Part shown: one piece after another, positions 45,666 to 56,904 of the stretch
Position numbering within the stretch: position 1 is the stretch's first letter
How the letters are laid out: each line of letters opens with the position of its first letter
Origin: Pseudomonas monteilii NBRC 103158 = DSM 14164
GTDB taxonomy: Bacteria; Pseudomonadota; Gammaproteobacteria; Pseudomonadales; Pseudomonadaceae
Direction of reading: 5' to 3'
Assembly: GCF_000730605.1 (NCBI RefSeq)
Contig: NZ_BBIS01000003.1
Coordinates: forward strand, 1 to 64,000
Length of the DNA: 64,000 bases
Translations under genes and position numbers: made by a program
Notes under the pieces: model-generated
What the model was told of the DNA's origin: nothing
Databases searched by the model: none
The model's input: the letters and a program-made list of their open reading frames with translations, nothing else

Positions 45666-45896
45666 GGGTCACACGGTGCGTGGTGAAAAGGGAGCGCAAA
45701 TATGGCGAAGTGCCATTATGCTGACAATACTTTCGGAATATATCCGACGAGTGACAGGTTAAGCGCTAGCGCATATCGTGGCCAATAGGCTTCATGCATG
45801 GCTGGAGGCCTTGAAGTCATTGAGGCGGCGTCAAATTGACAAGGGGCTTTGGGCCTTCCGCGTTGTCTTCGTTTGGGGAATTGAAAGGACTCAAGA

Positions 45897-45965
45897 ATGG
45901 TTGAAACGAATGCGCTCGTGCCTGAACTCATTGTCAGTGATATCGAACGCAGCCTTTCTTTCCAC
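45897..45965 (+). pseudogene. Truncated VOC (glyoxalase/bleomycin-resistance) gene start
   Basis: After AAAGGA, ATG 45897 opens a frame reading [20 protein letters not shown], which is a typical beginning of a VOC-family dioxygenase or resistance protein (…[11 protein letters not shown]). The resemblance stops after about 22 residues and the frame then runs into the tRNA terminator and on toward queA. The remainder of the gene is missing, so this is read as a remnant left by a deletion or replacement beside tRNA-Leu. Confidence 0.5.
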
Positions 45966-46012
45966 AGTGGCCGTGCAAGTTGCGATCTGTACGAGAGATC
46001 AAAATTCAGGCG

Positions 46013-46042
46013 AAAAAAAACCGACCATAAGGTCGGTTTTTT
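46013..46042 (-). terminator. Terminator of tRNA-Leu, usable in both directions
   Basis: CCGACC-ATAA-GGTCGG is flanked by a run of A on the left and a run of T on the right, so a T-tract follows the stem on either strand. It lies 9 bp beyond the tRNA 3' end. Confidence 0.88.
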
Positions 46043-46050
46043 CCGGATCT

Positions 46051-46135
46051 TGGTGCCCCGAGGGAGACTCGAACTCCCACTCCTTTCGAAAACGGATTTT
46101 GAATCCGCCGCGTCTACCAATTCCGCCATCAGGGC
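46051..46135 (-). tRNA. tRNA-Leu (anticodon CAA)
   Basis: The minus strand folds into an 85-nt class II tRNA. The acceptor stem is GCCCTGA with TCGGGGC, the D-loop holds GGTAGACGC, the anticodon stem-loop has loop TTCAAAA (anticodon CAA, reading UUG), a variable arm follows, the T-loop is GTTCGAGTC, and CCA is encoded. A strong promoter lies immediately upstream. Confidence 0.96.
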
Positions 46136-46145
46136 AGTGGCGCGC

Positions 46146-46174
46146 AGTATAGAGAGCTGCCGCTGGTCGGTCAA
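46146..46174 (-). promoter_or_regulatory. Sigma-70 promoter of tRNA-Leu
   Basis: On the minus strand TTGACC and TATACT are separated by exactly 17 bp, with a GC-rich stretch between the -10 and the tRNA 5' end as in stable-RNA promoters. Transcription should begin a few bases before 46135. Confidence 0.85.
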
Positions 46175-46184
46175 TCGGCTTTCA

Positions 46185-46213
46185 TGGTCAATTTTCACAC
46201 ATTGGGCTAAACT
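46185..46213 (+). promoter_or_regulatory. queA: Candidate queA promoter
   Basis: TGGTCA and TAAACT lie 17 bp apart, about 30 bp upstream of the queA ATG. Confidence 0.4.
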
Positions 46214-46241
46214 TCCCGGCCCTGCCGAACCGAACATCATC

Positions 46242-48421
<2,180 letters not shown>

Positions 48422-48464
48422 CTATTCGCACACATTATTAGAAAATTTACATTAGGAGTGCCCA

Positions 48465-48800
48465 ATGAGCTTCTTGATCCCCGCCGCCTACGCGGACGCA
48501 GCAGCACCCGCCGCCGGCCCAGCCGGTACTGGCTTCGAGTGGATTTTCCTGGTCGGTTTCCTGGTCATCTTCTACCTGATGATCTGGCGCCCGCAGGCCA
48601 AACGCGCCAAAGAGCAGAAGAACCTGCTGAGCAACTTGCAGAAAGGTGACGAAGTTGTCACCAACGGCGGCATCGCCGGCAAGATTATCAAGGTTTCCGA
48701 TGACTTCGTGGTACTGGAAGTGTCCGACAACGTCGAACTGAAGTTCCAGAAGGGTGCCATTGCGGCCACCCTGCCAAAAGGTACGCTCAAGGCTATCTGA
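48465..48800 (+). CDS. yajC: Preprotein translocase subunit YajC
   Basis: YajC is an accessory membrane subunit of the SecDF complex. The 111-residue protein has an Ala/Pro-rich N-terminus, one membrane helix (about 24-43, FEWIFLVGFLVIFYLMIW) and the conserved QKGDEVVTNGGIAGKI cytoplasmic part. TAGGAG precedes the start. Confidence 0.95.
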   Translation: MSFLIPAAYADAAAPAAGPAGTGFEWIFLVGFLVIFYLMIWRPQAKRAKEQKNLLSNLQKGDEVVTNGGIAGKIIKVSDDFVVLEVSDNVELKFQKGAIAATLPKGTLKAI

Positions 48801-48823
48801 GTTACCGTTTTTTCTTTCCAGTC

Positions 48824-48842
48824 GGGGCGCGCAACGCGCCCC
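48824..48842 (+). terminator. Hairpin between yajC and secD
   Basis: GGGGCGCG-CAA-CGCGCCCC forms a perfect 8-bp stem. No T-run follows, so it more likely attenuates or protects the message than fully terminates it. It ends 21 bp before the secD start. Confidence 0.45.
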
Positions 48843-48863
48843 GCGTCTTGAACGGGCGGCGTG

Positions 48864-50726
48864 ATGCTGAACAAATACCCTCTGTGGAAATATGCACTGA
48901 TCGTGCTGGTACTGGTGGTCGGTTTCATTTATTCCGCTCCCAACCTCTACCCGGATGACCCTGCGGTGCAGATCAGCGGTGCCAGCTCGGCGCTGCAGGT
49001 GAACCAGGCCGACCTCGATCGCGTCAGCAAGGCGCTGGTCGATGCCAAGATCGCCGTCAAGGGCGCAAGCCTGGGCGAGAAGGGCAGCGGGCTGATCCGC
49101 CTGACCAACCAGGAAGACCAACTGCCAGCCAAGGATGTCGTGCGCAAGGCGCTGGGCGATGATTACGTCGTGGCCCTGAACCTGGCCCAGACTACCCCGC
49201 AATGGTTGCGCAATCTGGGTGCAAGCCCGATGAAGCTGGGCCTGGACCTGTCCGGTGGTGTGCACTTCCTGCTGGAAGTGGACATGGACAAGGCCATGAC
49301 GGCCCGCATGAAAGTCTACGAAGGCGAGGTCAAGACCTTGCTGCGCAAAGAGCGCGTCCGCTACCGCAGCCTGCCTCAGCAGGATGGCGGCATCATGCTG
49401 GGCTTCGCTGACGATGCTACCCGCGAACAGGCGCGTGCCCTGATCCGCAAGAATTTCAATGACTTCGACCTGACCACCACCGAGCGCAACGAGCTTGCGG
49501 TGCTGCGTCTGGCGCTGACCCAGGCAAAAGTTGCCGAAATCCGCGAATACTCGATCAAGCAGAACCTCACCACCGTGCGCAACCGCGTGAACGAGCTGGG
49601 CGTGGCTGAGCCGCTGGTACAGCGCCAGGGCGCCAACCGTATCGTGGTCGAGCTGCCAGGTGTGCAGGACACTGCCGAAGCCAAGCGTATTCTCGGTAAA
49701 ACGGCCAACCTGGAGTTCCGCTTCGGTGCCGAGCCAGGCGCGTCCAAGGCCACTGCCGAGGTGTTCGAGTTCCGCGAAGGCGGCCGCTCCGCCCCTGTAG
49801 AGCGTGGCCTGATCATCACCGGTGACCAGGTAACCGACGCGCAGGCGAGCTTTGACGAGCACGGCCGCCCACAGGTGAACATCCGCCTGGATGGCCACGG
49901 TGGCGAGCTGATGAGCCGCGCTACCCGCAGCAACGTGGGTCGCAGCATGGCGGTGATCTTCATCGAGCAGAAGCCGGTCACCCGCTACGTCAAGCAGACC
50001 GTCGACGGCGTCGAGAAGGACGTTGCCGTACAAAGCTTCGTGGAAGAGAAGAAAATCATCAGCCTGGCGACCATCCAGTCGCCGCTGGGTAGCCAGTTCC
50101 GCATCACTGGCCTGAACGGCCAGGGCGAATCGTCCGAACTGGCCCTGCTGCTGCGTGCCGGTGGTCTGGCTGCGCCAATGTACTTCGCTGAAGAACGTAC
50201 CATTGGTCCAAGCCTGGGTGCCGACAACATCACCAAGGGTATCGATGCATCGCTGTGGGGCATGCTGTTCGTCTCGCTGTTCATCATCGCCATCTACCGC
50301 GGCTTCGGCGTGATCGCCACCATCGCCCTGGCGGGCAACATGGTGCTGCTGCTGGCACTGATGTCGCTGCTGGGCGCCACCCTGACTCTGCCGGGTATTG
50401 CCGGTATCGTGTTGACCATGGGTATGGCGGTAGACGCCAACGTACTGATCTTCTCGCGTATCCGCGAAGAGCTGAACGCCGGCATGTCGGTACAGCGCGC
50501 CATCCACGAAGGCTTCAACCGCGCCTACACCGCGATCATCGACGCCAACCTGACCAGCCTGCTGGTCGGCGGCATCCTGTTCGCCATGGGTACCGGCCCG
50601 GTCAAAGGCTTTGCGGTCACCATGTCCCTCGGGATTTTCACCTCGATGTTCACCGCCGTCATGGTGACCCGTGCAATGGTCAACCTGACCTGCGGCGGGC
50701 GTGACATCAAGAAGCTGTGGGTTTGA
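48864..50726 (+). CDS. secD: Protein translocase subunit SecD
   Basis: SecD with SecF uses the proton gradient to help pull proteins through SecYEG. The 620-residue protein has an N-terminal helix (about 9-27), a large periplasmic P1 domain beginning near the GLDLSGGVHFLLEVD motif, and five C-terminal helices with the GMAVDANVLIFSRIREEL motif. I choose ATG 48864 rather than the adjoining GTG at 48861. secF begins 10 bp after the stop. Confidence 0.96.
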   Translation: MLNKYPLWKYALIVLVLVVGFIYSAPNLYPDDPAVQISGASSALQVNQADLDRVSKALVDAKIAVKGASLGEKGSGLIRLTNQEDQLPAKDVVRKALGDDYVVALNLAQTTPQWLRNLGASPMKLGLDLSGGVHFLLEVDMDKAMTARMKVYEGEVKTLLRKERVRYRSLPQQDGGIMLGFADDATREQARALIRKNFNDFDLTTTERNELAVLRLALTQAKVAEIREYSIKQNLTTVRNRVNELGVAEPLVQRQGANRIVVELPGVQDTAEAKRILGKTANLEFRFGAEPGASKATAEVFEFREGGRSAPVERGLIITGDQVTDAQASFDEHGRPQVNIRLDGHGGELMSRATRSNVGRSMAVIFIEQKPVTRYVKQTVDGVEKDVAVQSFVEEKKIISLATIQSPLGSQFRITGLNGQGESSELALLLRAGGLAAPMYFAEERTIGPSLGADNITKGIDASLWGMLFVSLFIIAIYRGFGVIATIALAGNMVLLLALMSLLGATLTLPGIAGIVLTMGMAVDANVLIFSRIREELNAGMSVQRAIHEGFNRAYTAIIDANLTSLLVGGILFAMGTGPVKGFAVTMSLGIFTSMFTAVMVTRAMVNLTCGGRDIKKLWV

Positions 50727-50736
50727 GGGAGCTGCG

Positions 50737-51645
50737 ATGAAAACCATCAACTTCATGGGCGTGCGCAATGTCGCGTTCGCCATTACCGTGCTCCTCACCG
50801 TGCTGGCGCTGTTCAGCTGGTGGCAGAAAGGCCTGAACTTTGGCCTGGACTTCACCGGCGGTACGCTGATCGAGCTGACCTACGAGCGCCCGGCCGACCT
50901 CAAGGCGGTGCGTGCCGAGCTGGTCGATTCCGGCTTCCACGAAGCCGTGGTGCAGAGTTTCGGCGCTACGACCGACCTGCTGGTGCGTATGCCGGGCGAT
51001 GACCCGCAGCTGGGTAACAAGGTAGCCGCTGCCCTGCAGAAGGCGGGCGGCGACAACCCGGCCACGCTCAAGCGTGTCGAGTTCGTCGGCCCGCAGGTGG
51101 GTGAAGAGCTACGCGACCAAGGCGGCATGGGCATGCTCCTGGCCTTGGGCGGCATCCTCATCTACCTGGCCTTCCGCTTCCAGTGGAAGTTCGCCGTGGG
51201 CGCGATCGTTTCGCTGATCCACGACGTGGTGGTCACCCTGGGTATCCTGTCGTTCTTCCAGATCACCTTCGACCTGACGGTGCTGGCAGCGGTGCTGGCG
51301 ATCATCGGTTACTCGCTGAACGACACCATCGTGGTATTCGACCGGGTGCGTGAGAACTTCCGCGTCATGCGCAAGGCATCGTTGATCGAAAACATCAACG
51401 TTTCCACCACCCAGACCCTGCTGCGTACCATCGCCACCTCGGTTTCGACCTTGCTGGCCATTGCTGCGCTGCTGTTCTTCGGTGGCGATAACCTGTTCGG
51501 CTTCTCGCTGGCCCTGTTCATCGGCGTCATGGCCGGTACCTACTCGTCGATCTATATCGCCAACGTGGTGCTGATCTGGCTGAACCTGAACAGCGAAGAC
51601 CTGATCCCGCCGGCCAAGGCGGAAGGTGTGGACGAGCGCCCATAA
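50737..51645 (+). CDS. secF: Protein translocase subunit SecF
   Basis: The 302-residue partner of SecD has an N-terminal helix, the GLDFTGGTLIEL motif, a small periplasmic domain and five helices with GYSLNDTIVVFDRVRENFR. GAGGGAG stands 6 nt before ATG 50737; a frame extending to 50701 overlaps secD and is not needed. A strong terminator ends the queA-tgt-yajC-secDF run. Confidence 0.96.
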   Translation: MKTINFMGVRNVAFAITVLLTVLALFSWWQKGLNFGLDFTGGTLIELTYERPADLKAVRAELVDSGFHEAVVQSFGATTDLLVRMPGDDPQLGNKVAAALQKAGGDNPATLKRVEFVGPQVGEELRDQGGMGMLLALGGILIYLAFRFQWKFAVGAIVSLIHDVVVTLGILSFFQITFDLTVLAAVLAIIGYSLNDTIVVFDRVRENFRVMRKASLIENINVSTTQTLLRTIATSVSTLLAIAALLFFGGDNLFGFSLALFIGVMAGTYSSIYIANVVLIWLNLNSEDLIPPAKAEGVDERP

Positions 51646-51674
51646 AGGCTTGTCTCACGCCGTTTGGCTGCCCG

Positions 51675-51709
51675 AAAGGCGCGAGTATTGAACTCGCGCC
51701 TTTTTTTTT
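51675..51709 (+). terminator. Intrinsic terminator after secF
   Basis: GGCGCGAG (51678-51685) and CTCGCGCC (51693-51700) form a stem followed by nine T. Confidence 0.95.
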
Positions 51710-51765
51710 GCTCCAAGGCTGGGAGAAGGCGGGCTAACCCCCGCGGGTATGATCAGGAGGTTCAT

Positions 51766-52308
51766 GTGAACAAATCAATGCTGGTGGGTGCGGTACTGGG
51801 TGCTGTCGGTGTAACTGCCGGAGGTGCTGTGGCGACCTACAGCTTGGTCAACAAGGGGCCTGAGTATGCGCAGGTCACCGACGTGCAACCGATCAAACAA
51901 CAGGTAAAAACCCCGCGCGAGGTCTGCAAGGACGTCGCCGTGACGCGTCAGGCACCGGTCAAGGACCAGCACCAGATTGCCGGTACTGTGGTGGGTGCAA
52001 TCGCCGGTGGTTTGCTGGGTAACCAGATTGGCGGCGGCACCGGCAAGAAGATCGCCACCGTGGCCGGTGCGGTCGGTGGTGGTTATGCCGGTAACAAGGT
52101 GCAGGAAGGCATGCAGGAGCGTGACACCTACACCACCACGCAAACTCGCTGCAACACGGTGAATGACATCAGTGAGAAGGTGGTGGGCTACAACGTGACC
52201 TACACCCTTGGCGATCAGGTCGGCAAGGTGAAGATGGACCGTGAGCCGGGGTCGACCATTCCAGTGGACAAGAATGGCAAGCTGATCCTGAGCGAGGCAG
52301 GGCAGTGA
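51766..52308 (+). CDS. Glycine-zipper (2TM) outer-membrane-type protein
   Basis: The 180-residue protein has a hydrophobic N-terminal anchor (residues 4-26) and a central double glycine zipper (GAIAGGLLGNQIGGGTG and AGAVGGGYAGNK, about 73-108) as in SlyB/Rick17kDa-type envelope proteins. It has no lipobox. GTG 51766 follows AGGAGG by 5 nt; the overlapping ATG at 51764 reads directly into TGA. The downstream terminator is shared with suhB. It probably contributes to envelope integrity; the exact role is unknown. Confidence 0.85.
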   Translation: MNKSMLVGAVLGAVGVTAGGAVATYSLVNKGPEYAQVTDVQPIKQQVKTPREVCKDVAVTRQAPVKDQHQIAGTVVGAIAGGLLGNQIGGGTGKKIATVAGAVGGGYAGNKVQEGMQERDTYTTTQTRCNTVNDISEKVVGYNVTYTLGDQVGKVKMDREPGSTIPVDKNGKLILSEAGQ

Positions 52309-52363
52309 TCTTGTTGCCTGTGCCGGCGATGAGGTCGGTGCAGGCAATGCAAAGCTGTCAGGC

Positions 52364-52392
52364 AAAAAAAAGCACCCCGAGGGGTGCTTTTT
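52364..52392. terminator. Bidirectional terminator between converging genes
   Basis: AGCACCCC-GA-GGGGTGCT is flanked by A on the left and T on the right, so it can end both the glycine-zipper gene (plus) and suhB (minus). Confidence 0.9.
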
Positions 52393-52411
52393 GCTTTCCG
52401 GCGATCTGCGC

Positions 52412-53230
52412 TTAGCGCTTCATGCTCTCTGGCAGGTGCGGCTGGATGGCCGTCAGTACGGCCTTGAAGCACTTGATGTTGCCTGCAACGATGTGGCCCT
52501 TGTCGAGGAAGTCGTGGCCACCGTTGAAGTCGCTCACCAGGCCACCGGCTTCCTGGATCAGCAGCACGCCAGCTGCCATGTCCCACTCGGACAGGCCCGA
52601 CTCCCAGAAGGCGTCGAAACGGCCAGCGGCCACGTAGGCCAGGTCCAGGCTGGCGGAACCGGCGCGGCGGATGCCGGCGGTCTGGCCAGTCAGGGCGCGG
52701 AACATGCCCAGGTAGTTGTCCATGTCAGCCATCTGGTTGTCACGGAACGGGAAGCCGGTACCCAACAGGGCACCTTCTAGGCTGGTGCGCGAGCTGACGC
52801 GCAGGCGACGGCCATTGAGTTGGGCGCCACGGCCACGGCTGGCGGTGAATTCTTCCTGGCGAACCGGGTCGACGATCACGGCGTGCTCAAGGCGGCCACG
52901 GTATTTGCAGGCGATGCTGACGGCGAAGTGCGGGATGCCACGCAGGAAGTTGGTGGTGCCGTCCAGCGGGTCGATGATCCACAGGTAATCCTTGCCTTCT
53001 TCGCCGCTACCCGCGTGCAGGCCGGTTTCCTCGCCCTGGATGGAGTGGTTCGGGTACGCCTTGCGCAGGGCGTTGACGATGCTCTGCTCGGCGGCGCGAT
53101 CAACCTCGGAAACGTAGTCCTTAGCCTCTTTCTCGTCCACCTTGATGCTATCCAGGCGTTCGATGGAGCGGAAAATCAGTTCACTGGCGCTGCGAGCGGC
53201 GCGCAGGGCGATATTCAGCATAGGCTGCAT
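52412..53230 (-). CDS. suhB: Inositol-1-monophosphatase family protein SuhB
   Basis: SuhB hydrolyses inositol phosphates and, in enteric bacteria, also supports rRNA antitermination with Nus factors. The 272-residue protein shows both metal-binding motifs, GEET (66-69) with WIIDPLDGTTNF (84-95), and SEWDMAAG near 217. Length matches E. coli SuhB (267). It diverges from trmJ. Confidence 0.95.
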   Translation of the reverse strand: MQPMLNIALRAARSASELIFRSIERLDSIKVDEKEAKDYVSEVDRAAEQSIVNALRKAYPNHSIQGEETGLHAGSGEEGKDYLWIIDPLDGTTNFLRGIPHFAVSIACKYRGRLEHAVIVDPVRQEEFTASRGRGAQLNGRRLRVSSRTSLEGALLGTGFPFRDNQMADMDNYLGMFRALTGQTAGIRRAGSASLDLAYVAAGRFDAFWESGLSEWDMAAGVLLIQEAGGLVSDFNGGHDFLDKGHIVAGNIKCFKAVLTAIQPHLPESMKR

Positions 53231-53381
53231 GGGCGGGTCACCTGGAGATGTTAAAGAAGAAAGCCGATCATTCTAGCAGAAAACTTTGGCGGCAGAAGTG
53301 TCACATTTGCTTTCATGGCGTTACGTCTGTCGGTTCTGTAAGATCGAAGCCCCTGATTCCTGCATCTGTGAGCACAACACC

Positions 53382-54137
53382 TTGCTGCAAAATATTCGTG
53401 TTGTTCTGGTCAATACCAGCCACCCCGGCAACATCGGCGGCGCTGCGCGTGCCATGAAAAACATGGGCTTGTCGCGTTTGGTGCTGGTGCAGCCGAAAGA
53501 ATTCCCCGCCGTGGATGCCAGTGCCCGTGCCTCGGGCGCCGACGATGTGCTGGATAGCGCCCAGGTGGTCGACAGCCTTGAACAGGCGCTGGTCGGCTGC
53601 AACCTGGTGATGGGCACCAGCGCCCGCGAGCGCAGCATTCCCTGGCCGTTGATCGGCCCGCGCGAGTGCGGTGCAAAGGCGGTGGAGCATGCCAATGGTG
53701 GCGAAGAAATCGCCCTGGTGTTCGGGCGCGAACACGCTGGCCTGACCAACGAAGAACTGCAGCGATGTCACTTCCACGTGCACATTCCCTCCAACCCCGA
53801 CTTCAGTTCGCTGAACCTCGCCGCTGCCGTGCAGGTGCTCGCCTATGAGGTGCGCATGGCGTGGCTAGCTGGCGGTGCAGCGCCGGAAAAAGTCGAGAAG
53901 GTTGACGCCAGCGAGCTGGCGACCATGGACGAAATGGAGCTGTTCTACGACCACCTGGAAAAAACCCTGGTGGGCATCGGCTTCCTCGACCCGGAAAAAC
54001 CCAAGCACCTGATGCCGCGCTTGCGCCGGCTGTATGGGCGGGTGGCGGTCGAGCGTTCGGAAATGAGCATTTTGCGCGGCATCCTTACCGAGACCCAGAA
54101 AGTGGTCCGGGGCGAGCCGCATAAACGGAAGGACTGA
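53382..54137 (+). CDS. trmJ: tRNA (cytidine/uridine-2'-O-)-methyltransferase TrmJ
   Basis: TrmJ is a SPOUT-class enzyme that methylates the ribose at position 32 of tRNAs. The 251-residue reading has the N-terminal NTSHPGNIGGAARAMKN motif, the knot motifs ALVFGREHAGLTNEE and IPSNPDFSSLNLAAAVQV, and a C-terminal dimerisation tail. I choose TTG 53382, because family proteins begin at the IRVVLVNTS strand; the frame stays open to 53286 with an unconvincing cysteine-rich extension. No clear ribosome site precedes TTG, so the start is the weak point. Confidence 0.9.
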   Translation: MLQNIRVVLVNTSHPGNIGGAARAMKNMGLSRLVLVQPKEFPAVDASARASGADDVLDSAQVVDSLEQALVGCNLVMGTSARERSIPWPLIGPRECGAKAVEHANGGEEIALVFGREHAGLTNEELQRCHFHVHIPSNPDFSSLNLAAAVQVLAYEVRMAWLAGGAAPEKVEKVDASELATMDEMELFYDHLEKTLVGIGFLDPEKPKHLMPRLRRLYGRVAVERSEMSILRGILTETQKVVRGEPHKRKD

Positions 54138-54140
54138 CAG

Positions 54141-54926
54141 ATGTTCGAACGCCTGCGTGAAGATATTCAAAGCGTATTCCACCGTGACCCGGCTGCGCGC
54201 AATGCCTTCGAGGTGCTCACCTGCTACCCCGGCATGCATGCCATCTGGCTGCACCGTCTGGGCAATGCCTTGTGGAAGCGTGATTTCAAGTGGCTAGCCC
54301 GGCTGGTGTCCAACTTCGGCCGCTGGCTGACCGGTATCGAGATCCACCCGGGCGCCACCATTGGCCGGCGCTTCTTCATTGACCATGGCATGGGTATCGT
54401 CATTGGCGAAACCGCCGAGATCGGCGACGACGTCACCCTTTATCAGGGCGTGACCCTGGGCGGCACCAGCTGGAACAAAGGCAAGCGCCACCCCACTCTG
54501 GAGAACGGCGTGGTGGTAGGGGCGGGGGCCAAAGTGCTGGGCCCGTTCACGGTCGGCGCGGGGGCCAAGATTGGTTCCAATGCAGTGGTGACCAAGGCGG
54601 TGCCAGCGGGCGCCACGGCGGTGGGCATCCCTGGGCGGATCATCGTCAAGAGCGAAGACAACGAAGTCGAGGCCAAGCGCAAGGCCATGGCCGAGAAGAT
54701 CGGCTTCGATGCCTACGGCGTCAGTGGCGACATGCCTGACCCGGTGGCGCGTGCCATCGGCCAGATGCTCGACCACTTGCAAGCGGTCGACGAGCGGCTG
54801 GAGGGTATGTGTGGCGCCCTGACCAAGATGGGGAGCGATTACTGCGCCAAGGAACTGCCGGCCCTGCCGGAAGATGATTTTGCCGAGGAGGCCAAGGTGG
54901 CCCAGCGCGACACTCAGTCGCATTGA
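54141..54926 (+). CDS. cysE: Serine O-acetyltransferase
   Basis: CysE makes O-acetylserine, the cysteine precursor. The 261-residue protein has an alpha-helical N-terminus, then left-handed beta-helix hexapeptide repeats ([40 protein letters not shown]) with the catalytic His in IDHGMG, and a charged C-terminal tail. It lies 3 bp after trmJ and upstream of the isc operon, which consumes cysteine sulfur; iscR has its own promoter. Confidence 0.95.
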   Translation: MFERLREDIQSVFHRDPAARNAFEVLTCYPGMHAIWLHRLGNALWKRDFKWLARLVSNFGRWLTGIEIHPGATIGRRFFIDHGMGIVIGETAEIGDDVTLYQGVTLGGTSWNKGKRHPTLENGVVVGAGAKVLGPFTVGAGAKIGSNAVVTKAVPAGATAVGIPGRIIVKSEDNEVEAKRKAMAEKIGFDAYGVSGDMPDPVARAIGQMLDHLQAVDERLEGMCGALTKMGSDYCAKELPALPEDDFAEEAKVAQRDTQSH

Positions 54927-54956
54927 TTGCGCCGCACTGAAATCATAGTGACATAC

Positions 54957-54976
54957 GGGGCGTGTGCTCACGCCCC
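54957..54976 (+). terminator. Terminator-like hairpin after cysE
   Basis: GGGGCGTG-TGCT-CACGCCCC is a perfect 8-bp stem about 30 bp after the stop. The following T-run is poor (TCGTCT). Confidence 0.55.
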
Positions 54977-55035
54977 TCGTCTGCTACACTCGCGCCCGCC
55001 TCCCCGATGCAAACCCGACTAAAGCACTAGGTCTT

Positions 55036-55068
55036 ATAGTTGACTTAAATGCTCGGGAATCGCATACT
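55036..55068 (+). promoter_or_regulatory. iscR: isc promoter overlapped by a type 1 IscR box
   Basis: TTGACT (55040-55045) and CATACT (55063-55068) are 17 bp apart. The 25-bp window 55036-55060 agrees with the type 1 IscR consensus (ATASYYGACTRWWWYAGTCRRSTAT) at 21 of 25 positions by my count, covering the -35. Holo-IscR would thus repress its own operon, as in E. coli. Confidence 0.85.
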
Positions 55069-55105
55069 CGCACACATCCCGAAACTCCCGTGGTACCCAA
55101 TAGCC

Positions 55106-55597
55106 ATGCGACTGACTACCAAAGGCCGATACGCCGTGACCGCCATGCTCGACCTGGCGTTGCACGCGCAGCATGGGCCGGTGTCTTTGGCCGATATTTC
55201 CGAGCGCCAGGGCATTTCCCTCTCTTATCTGGAGCAGCTGTTCGCCAAGCTGCGCCGCAGCAGCCTGGTTTCCAGCGTGCGCGGTCCAGGCGGTGGCTAC
55301 CAGCTGTCGCGGGGCATGGCAACCATCCAGGTGGCCCAGGTCATCGATGCGGTCAACGAATCGGTCGATGCTACCCGTTGCCAGGGCCTCGGGGACTGCC
55401 ATGCCGGTGATACCTGCCTGACCCACCACCTGTGGTGTGACCTCAGCCAGCAGATCCATGAATTCCTCAGCGGCATCAGCCTGGCCGACCTCGTCATGCG
55501 CCGTGAGGTGCAGGAAGTCGCCCAGCGCCAGGACTTGCGACGTGTCGCAGGCCGAACCGCCCAGCTGGACAAGATTGAGACGTCCGCCGTCGATTGA
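55106..55597 (+). CDS. iscR: Iron-sulfur cluster-sensing repressor IscR
   Basis: IscR is a [2Fe-2S] Rrf2-family regulator that represses isc when clusters are plentiful. The 163-residue protein has a winged helix at the N-terminus ([15 protein letters not shown]) and the cluster ligands Cys92, Cys98, Cys104 and His107 at the same positions as in E. coli. ATG 55106 gives the family start; an upstream frame to 55049 would run through the promoter. It is first in an eight-gene operon. Confidence 0.97.
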   Translation: MRLTTKGRYAVTAMLDLALHAQHGPVSLADISERQGISLSYLEQLFAKLRRSSLVSSVRGPGGGYQLSRGMATIQVAQVIDAVNESVDATRCQGLGDCHAGDTCLTHHLWCDLSQQIHEFLSGISLADLVMRREVQEVAQRQDLRRVAGRTAQLDKIETSAVD

Positions 55598-55643
55598 TCC
55601 CCCTGGGACGATGAGCGACGCCACCGCCTGATAGGAGAGACAA

Positions 55644-56858
55644 ATGAAGTTGCCGATCTACCTCGATTACTCCGCGACCACTCCGGTCGACCCACGCGTG
55701 GCCCAGAAGATGGCCGACTGCCTGCTGGTCGACGGGAACTTCGGTAACCCGGCTTCGCGCTCCCACGTCTTCGGCTGGAAGGCCGAGGAAGCGGTCGAGA
55801 ACGGTCGTCGCCAGGTTGCCGAGCTGATCAACGCCGATCCGCGCGAAATCGTCTGGACCAGCGGTGCCACCGAGTCCGACAACCTCGCGCTGAAAGGCGT
55901 CGCGCACTTCTATCAGACCAAGGGCAAGCACATCATCACCTCCAAGATCGAGCACAAGGCGGTCCTGGATACTGCTCGCCAGCTGGAGCGTGAAGGTTTC
56001 GAAGTCACCTACCTTGAGCCAGGCGAAGACGGCATCGTCACCCCGGCCATGGTAGAAGCGGTGCTGCGCGACGACACCATCCTGGTCTCGCTGATGCACG
56101 TGAACAACGAAGTCGGCTCGATCAACGACATCGCCGCCATCGGTGAACTGACCCGCTCGCGCGGCGTCCTGTTGCACGTCGATGCTGCCCAGTCGGCCGG
56201 CAAGGTCGAAATCGACCTGCAAAAAATGAAAGTCGACCTGATGTCGTTCTCGGCGCACAAGGTCTACGGCCCTAAAGGTATCGGCGCGCTGTACGTCAGC
56301 CGTAAGCCGCGTGTACGCCTGGAAGCCATCATTCACGGCGGTGGCCATGAGCGCGGCATGCGTTCGGGCACTCTGCCAACTCACCAGATTGTCGGCATGG
56401 GCGAAGCCTTCGCCATCGCCAAGCAGGAAATGGTCGCAGAGAACGCGCGCATCAAGGCCCTGAGCGACCGCTTCTTCAAGCAGGTTTCGGACCTTGAAGA
56501 GCTGTACGTAAACGGCAGCCAGACTGCCCGCGTACCGCACAACCTGAACCTGAGCTTCAACTACGTCGAAGGCGAATCGCTGCTGATGTCGCTGAAGGAC
56601 ATCGCCGTTTCGTCCGGTTCGGCCTGCACCTCCGCGTCGCTCGAACCTTCGTATGTACTGCGCGCCCTGGGCCGCAACGACGAGCTGGCGCACAGCTCGA
56701 TCCGCTTCTCCTTCGGCCGTTTCACCACCGAAGAAGAAGTCGACTACGCCGCGCAGAAAGTCTGCGAGGCCGTCAACAAACTGCGTGAGCTGTCGCCGCT
56801 GTGGGACATGTATAAAGACGGCGTTGACATCTCCAAGATCGAGTGGGCCGCCCACTAA
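55644..56858 (+). CDS. iscS: Cysteine desulfurase
   Basis: IscS takes sulfur from cysteine and passes it to IscU and other acceptors. At 404 residues it equals E. coli IscS in length. Visible are His104 in EHKAV, the PLP lysine Lys206 in [12 protein letters not shown] and the mobile sulfur-carrying cysteine in [12 protein letters not shown] (about 328). GGAGAGAC precedes the ATG. Confidence 0.98.
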   Translation: MKLPIYLDYSATTPVDPRVAQKMADCLLVDGNFGNPASRSHVFGWKAEEAVENGRRQVAELINADPREIVWTSGATESDNLALKGVAHFYQTKGKHIITSKIEHKAVLDTARQLEREGFEVTYLEPGEDGIVTPAMVEAVLRDDTILVSLMHVNNEVGSINDIAAIGELTRSRGVLLHVDAAQSAGKVEIDLQKMKVDLMSFSAHKVYGPKGIGALYVSRKPRVRLEAIIHGGGHERGMRSGTLPTHQIVGMGEAFAIAKQEMVAENARIKALSDRFFKQVSDLEELYVNGSQTARVPHNLNLSFNYVEGESLLMSLKDIAVSSGSACTSASLEPSYVLRALGRNDELAHSSIRFSFGRFTTEEEVDYAAQKVCEAVNKLRELSPLWDMYKDGVDISKIEWAAH

Positions 56859-56904
56859 GCAGTCGCCGGCAAGAGCGGCTCCCTGATGAGGAAGGAATTG
56901 CACC

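Noticed and set aside
45966..46241. N-terminal extension of queA fused to the VOC-like start
   Set aside because: The frame crosses the tRNA terminator and tRNA-Leu antisense. QueA starts at 46242 by family comparison.
48447..50855. 802-codon frame on the minus strand opposite secD
   Set aside because: Antisense shadow of yajC-secD with unlikely amino acid composition (His/Gln-rich). secD is complete and conserved.
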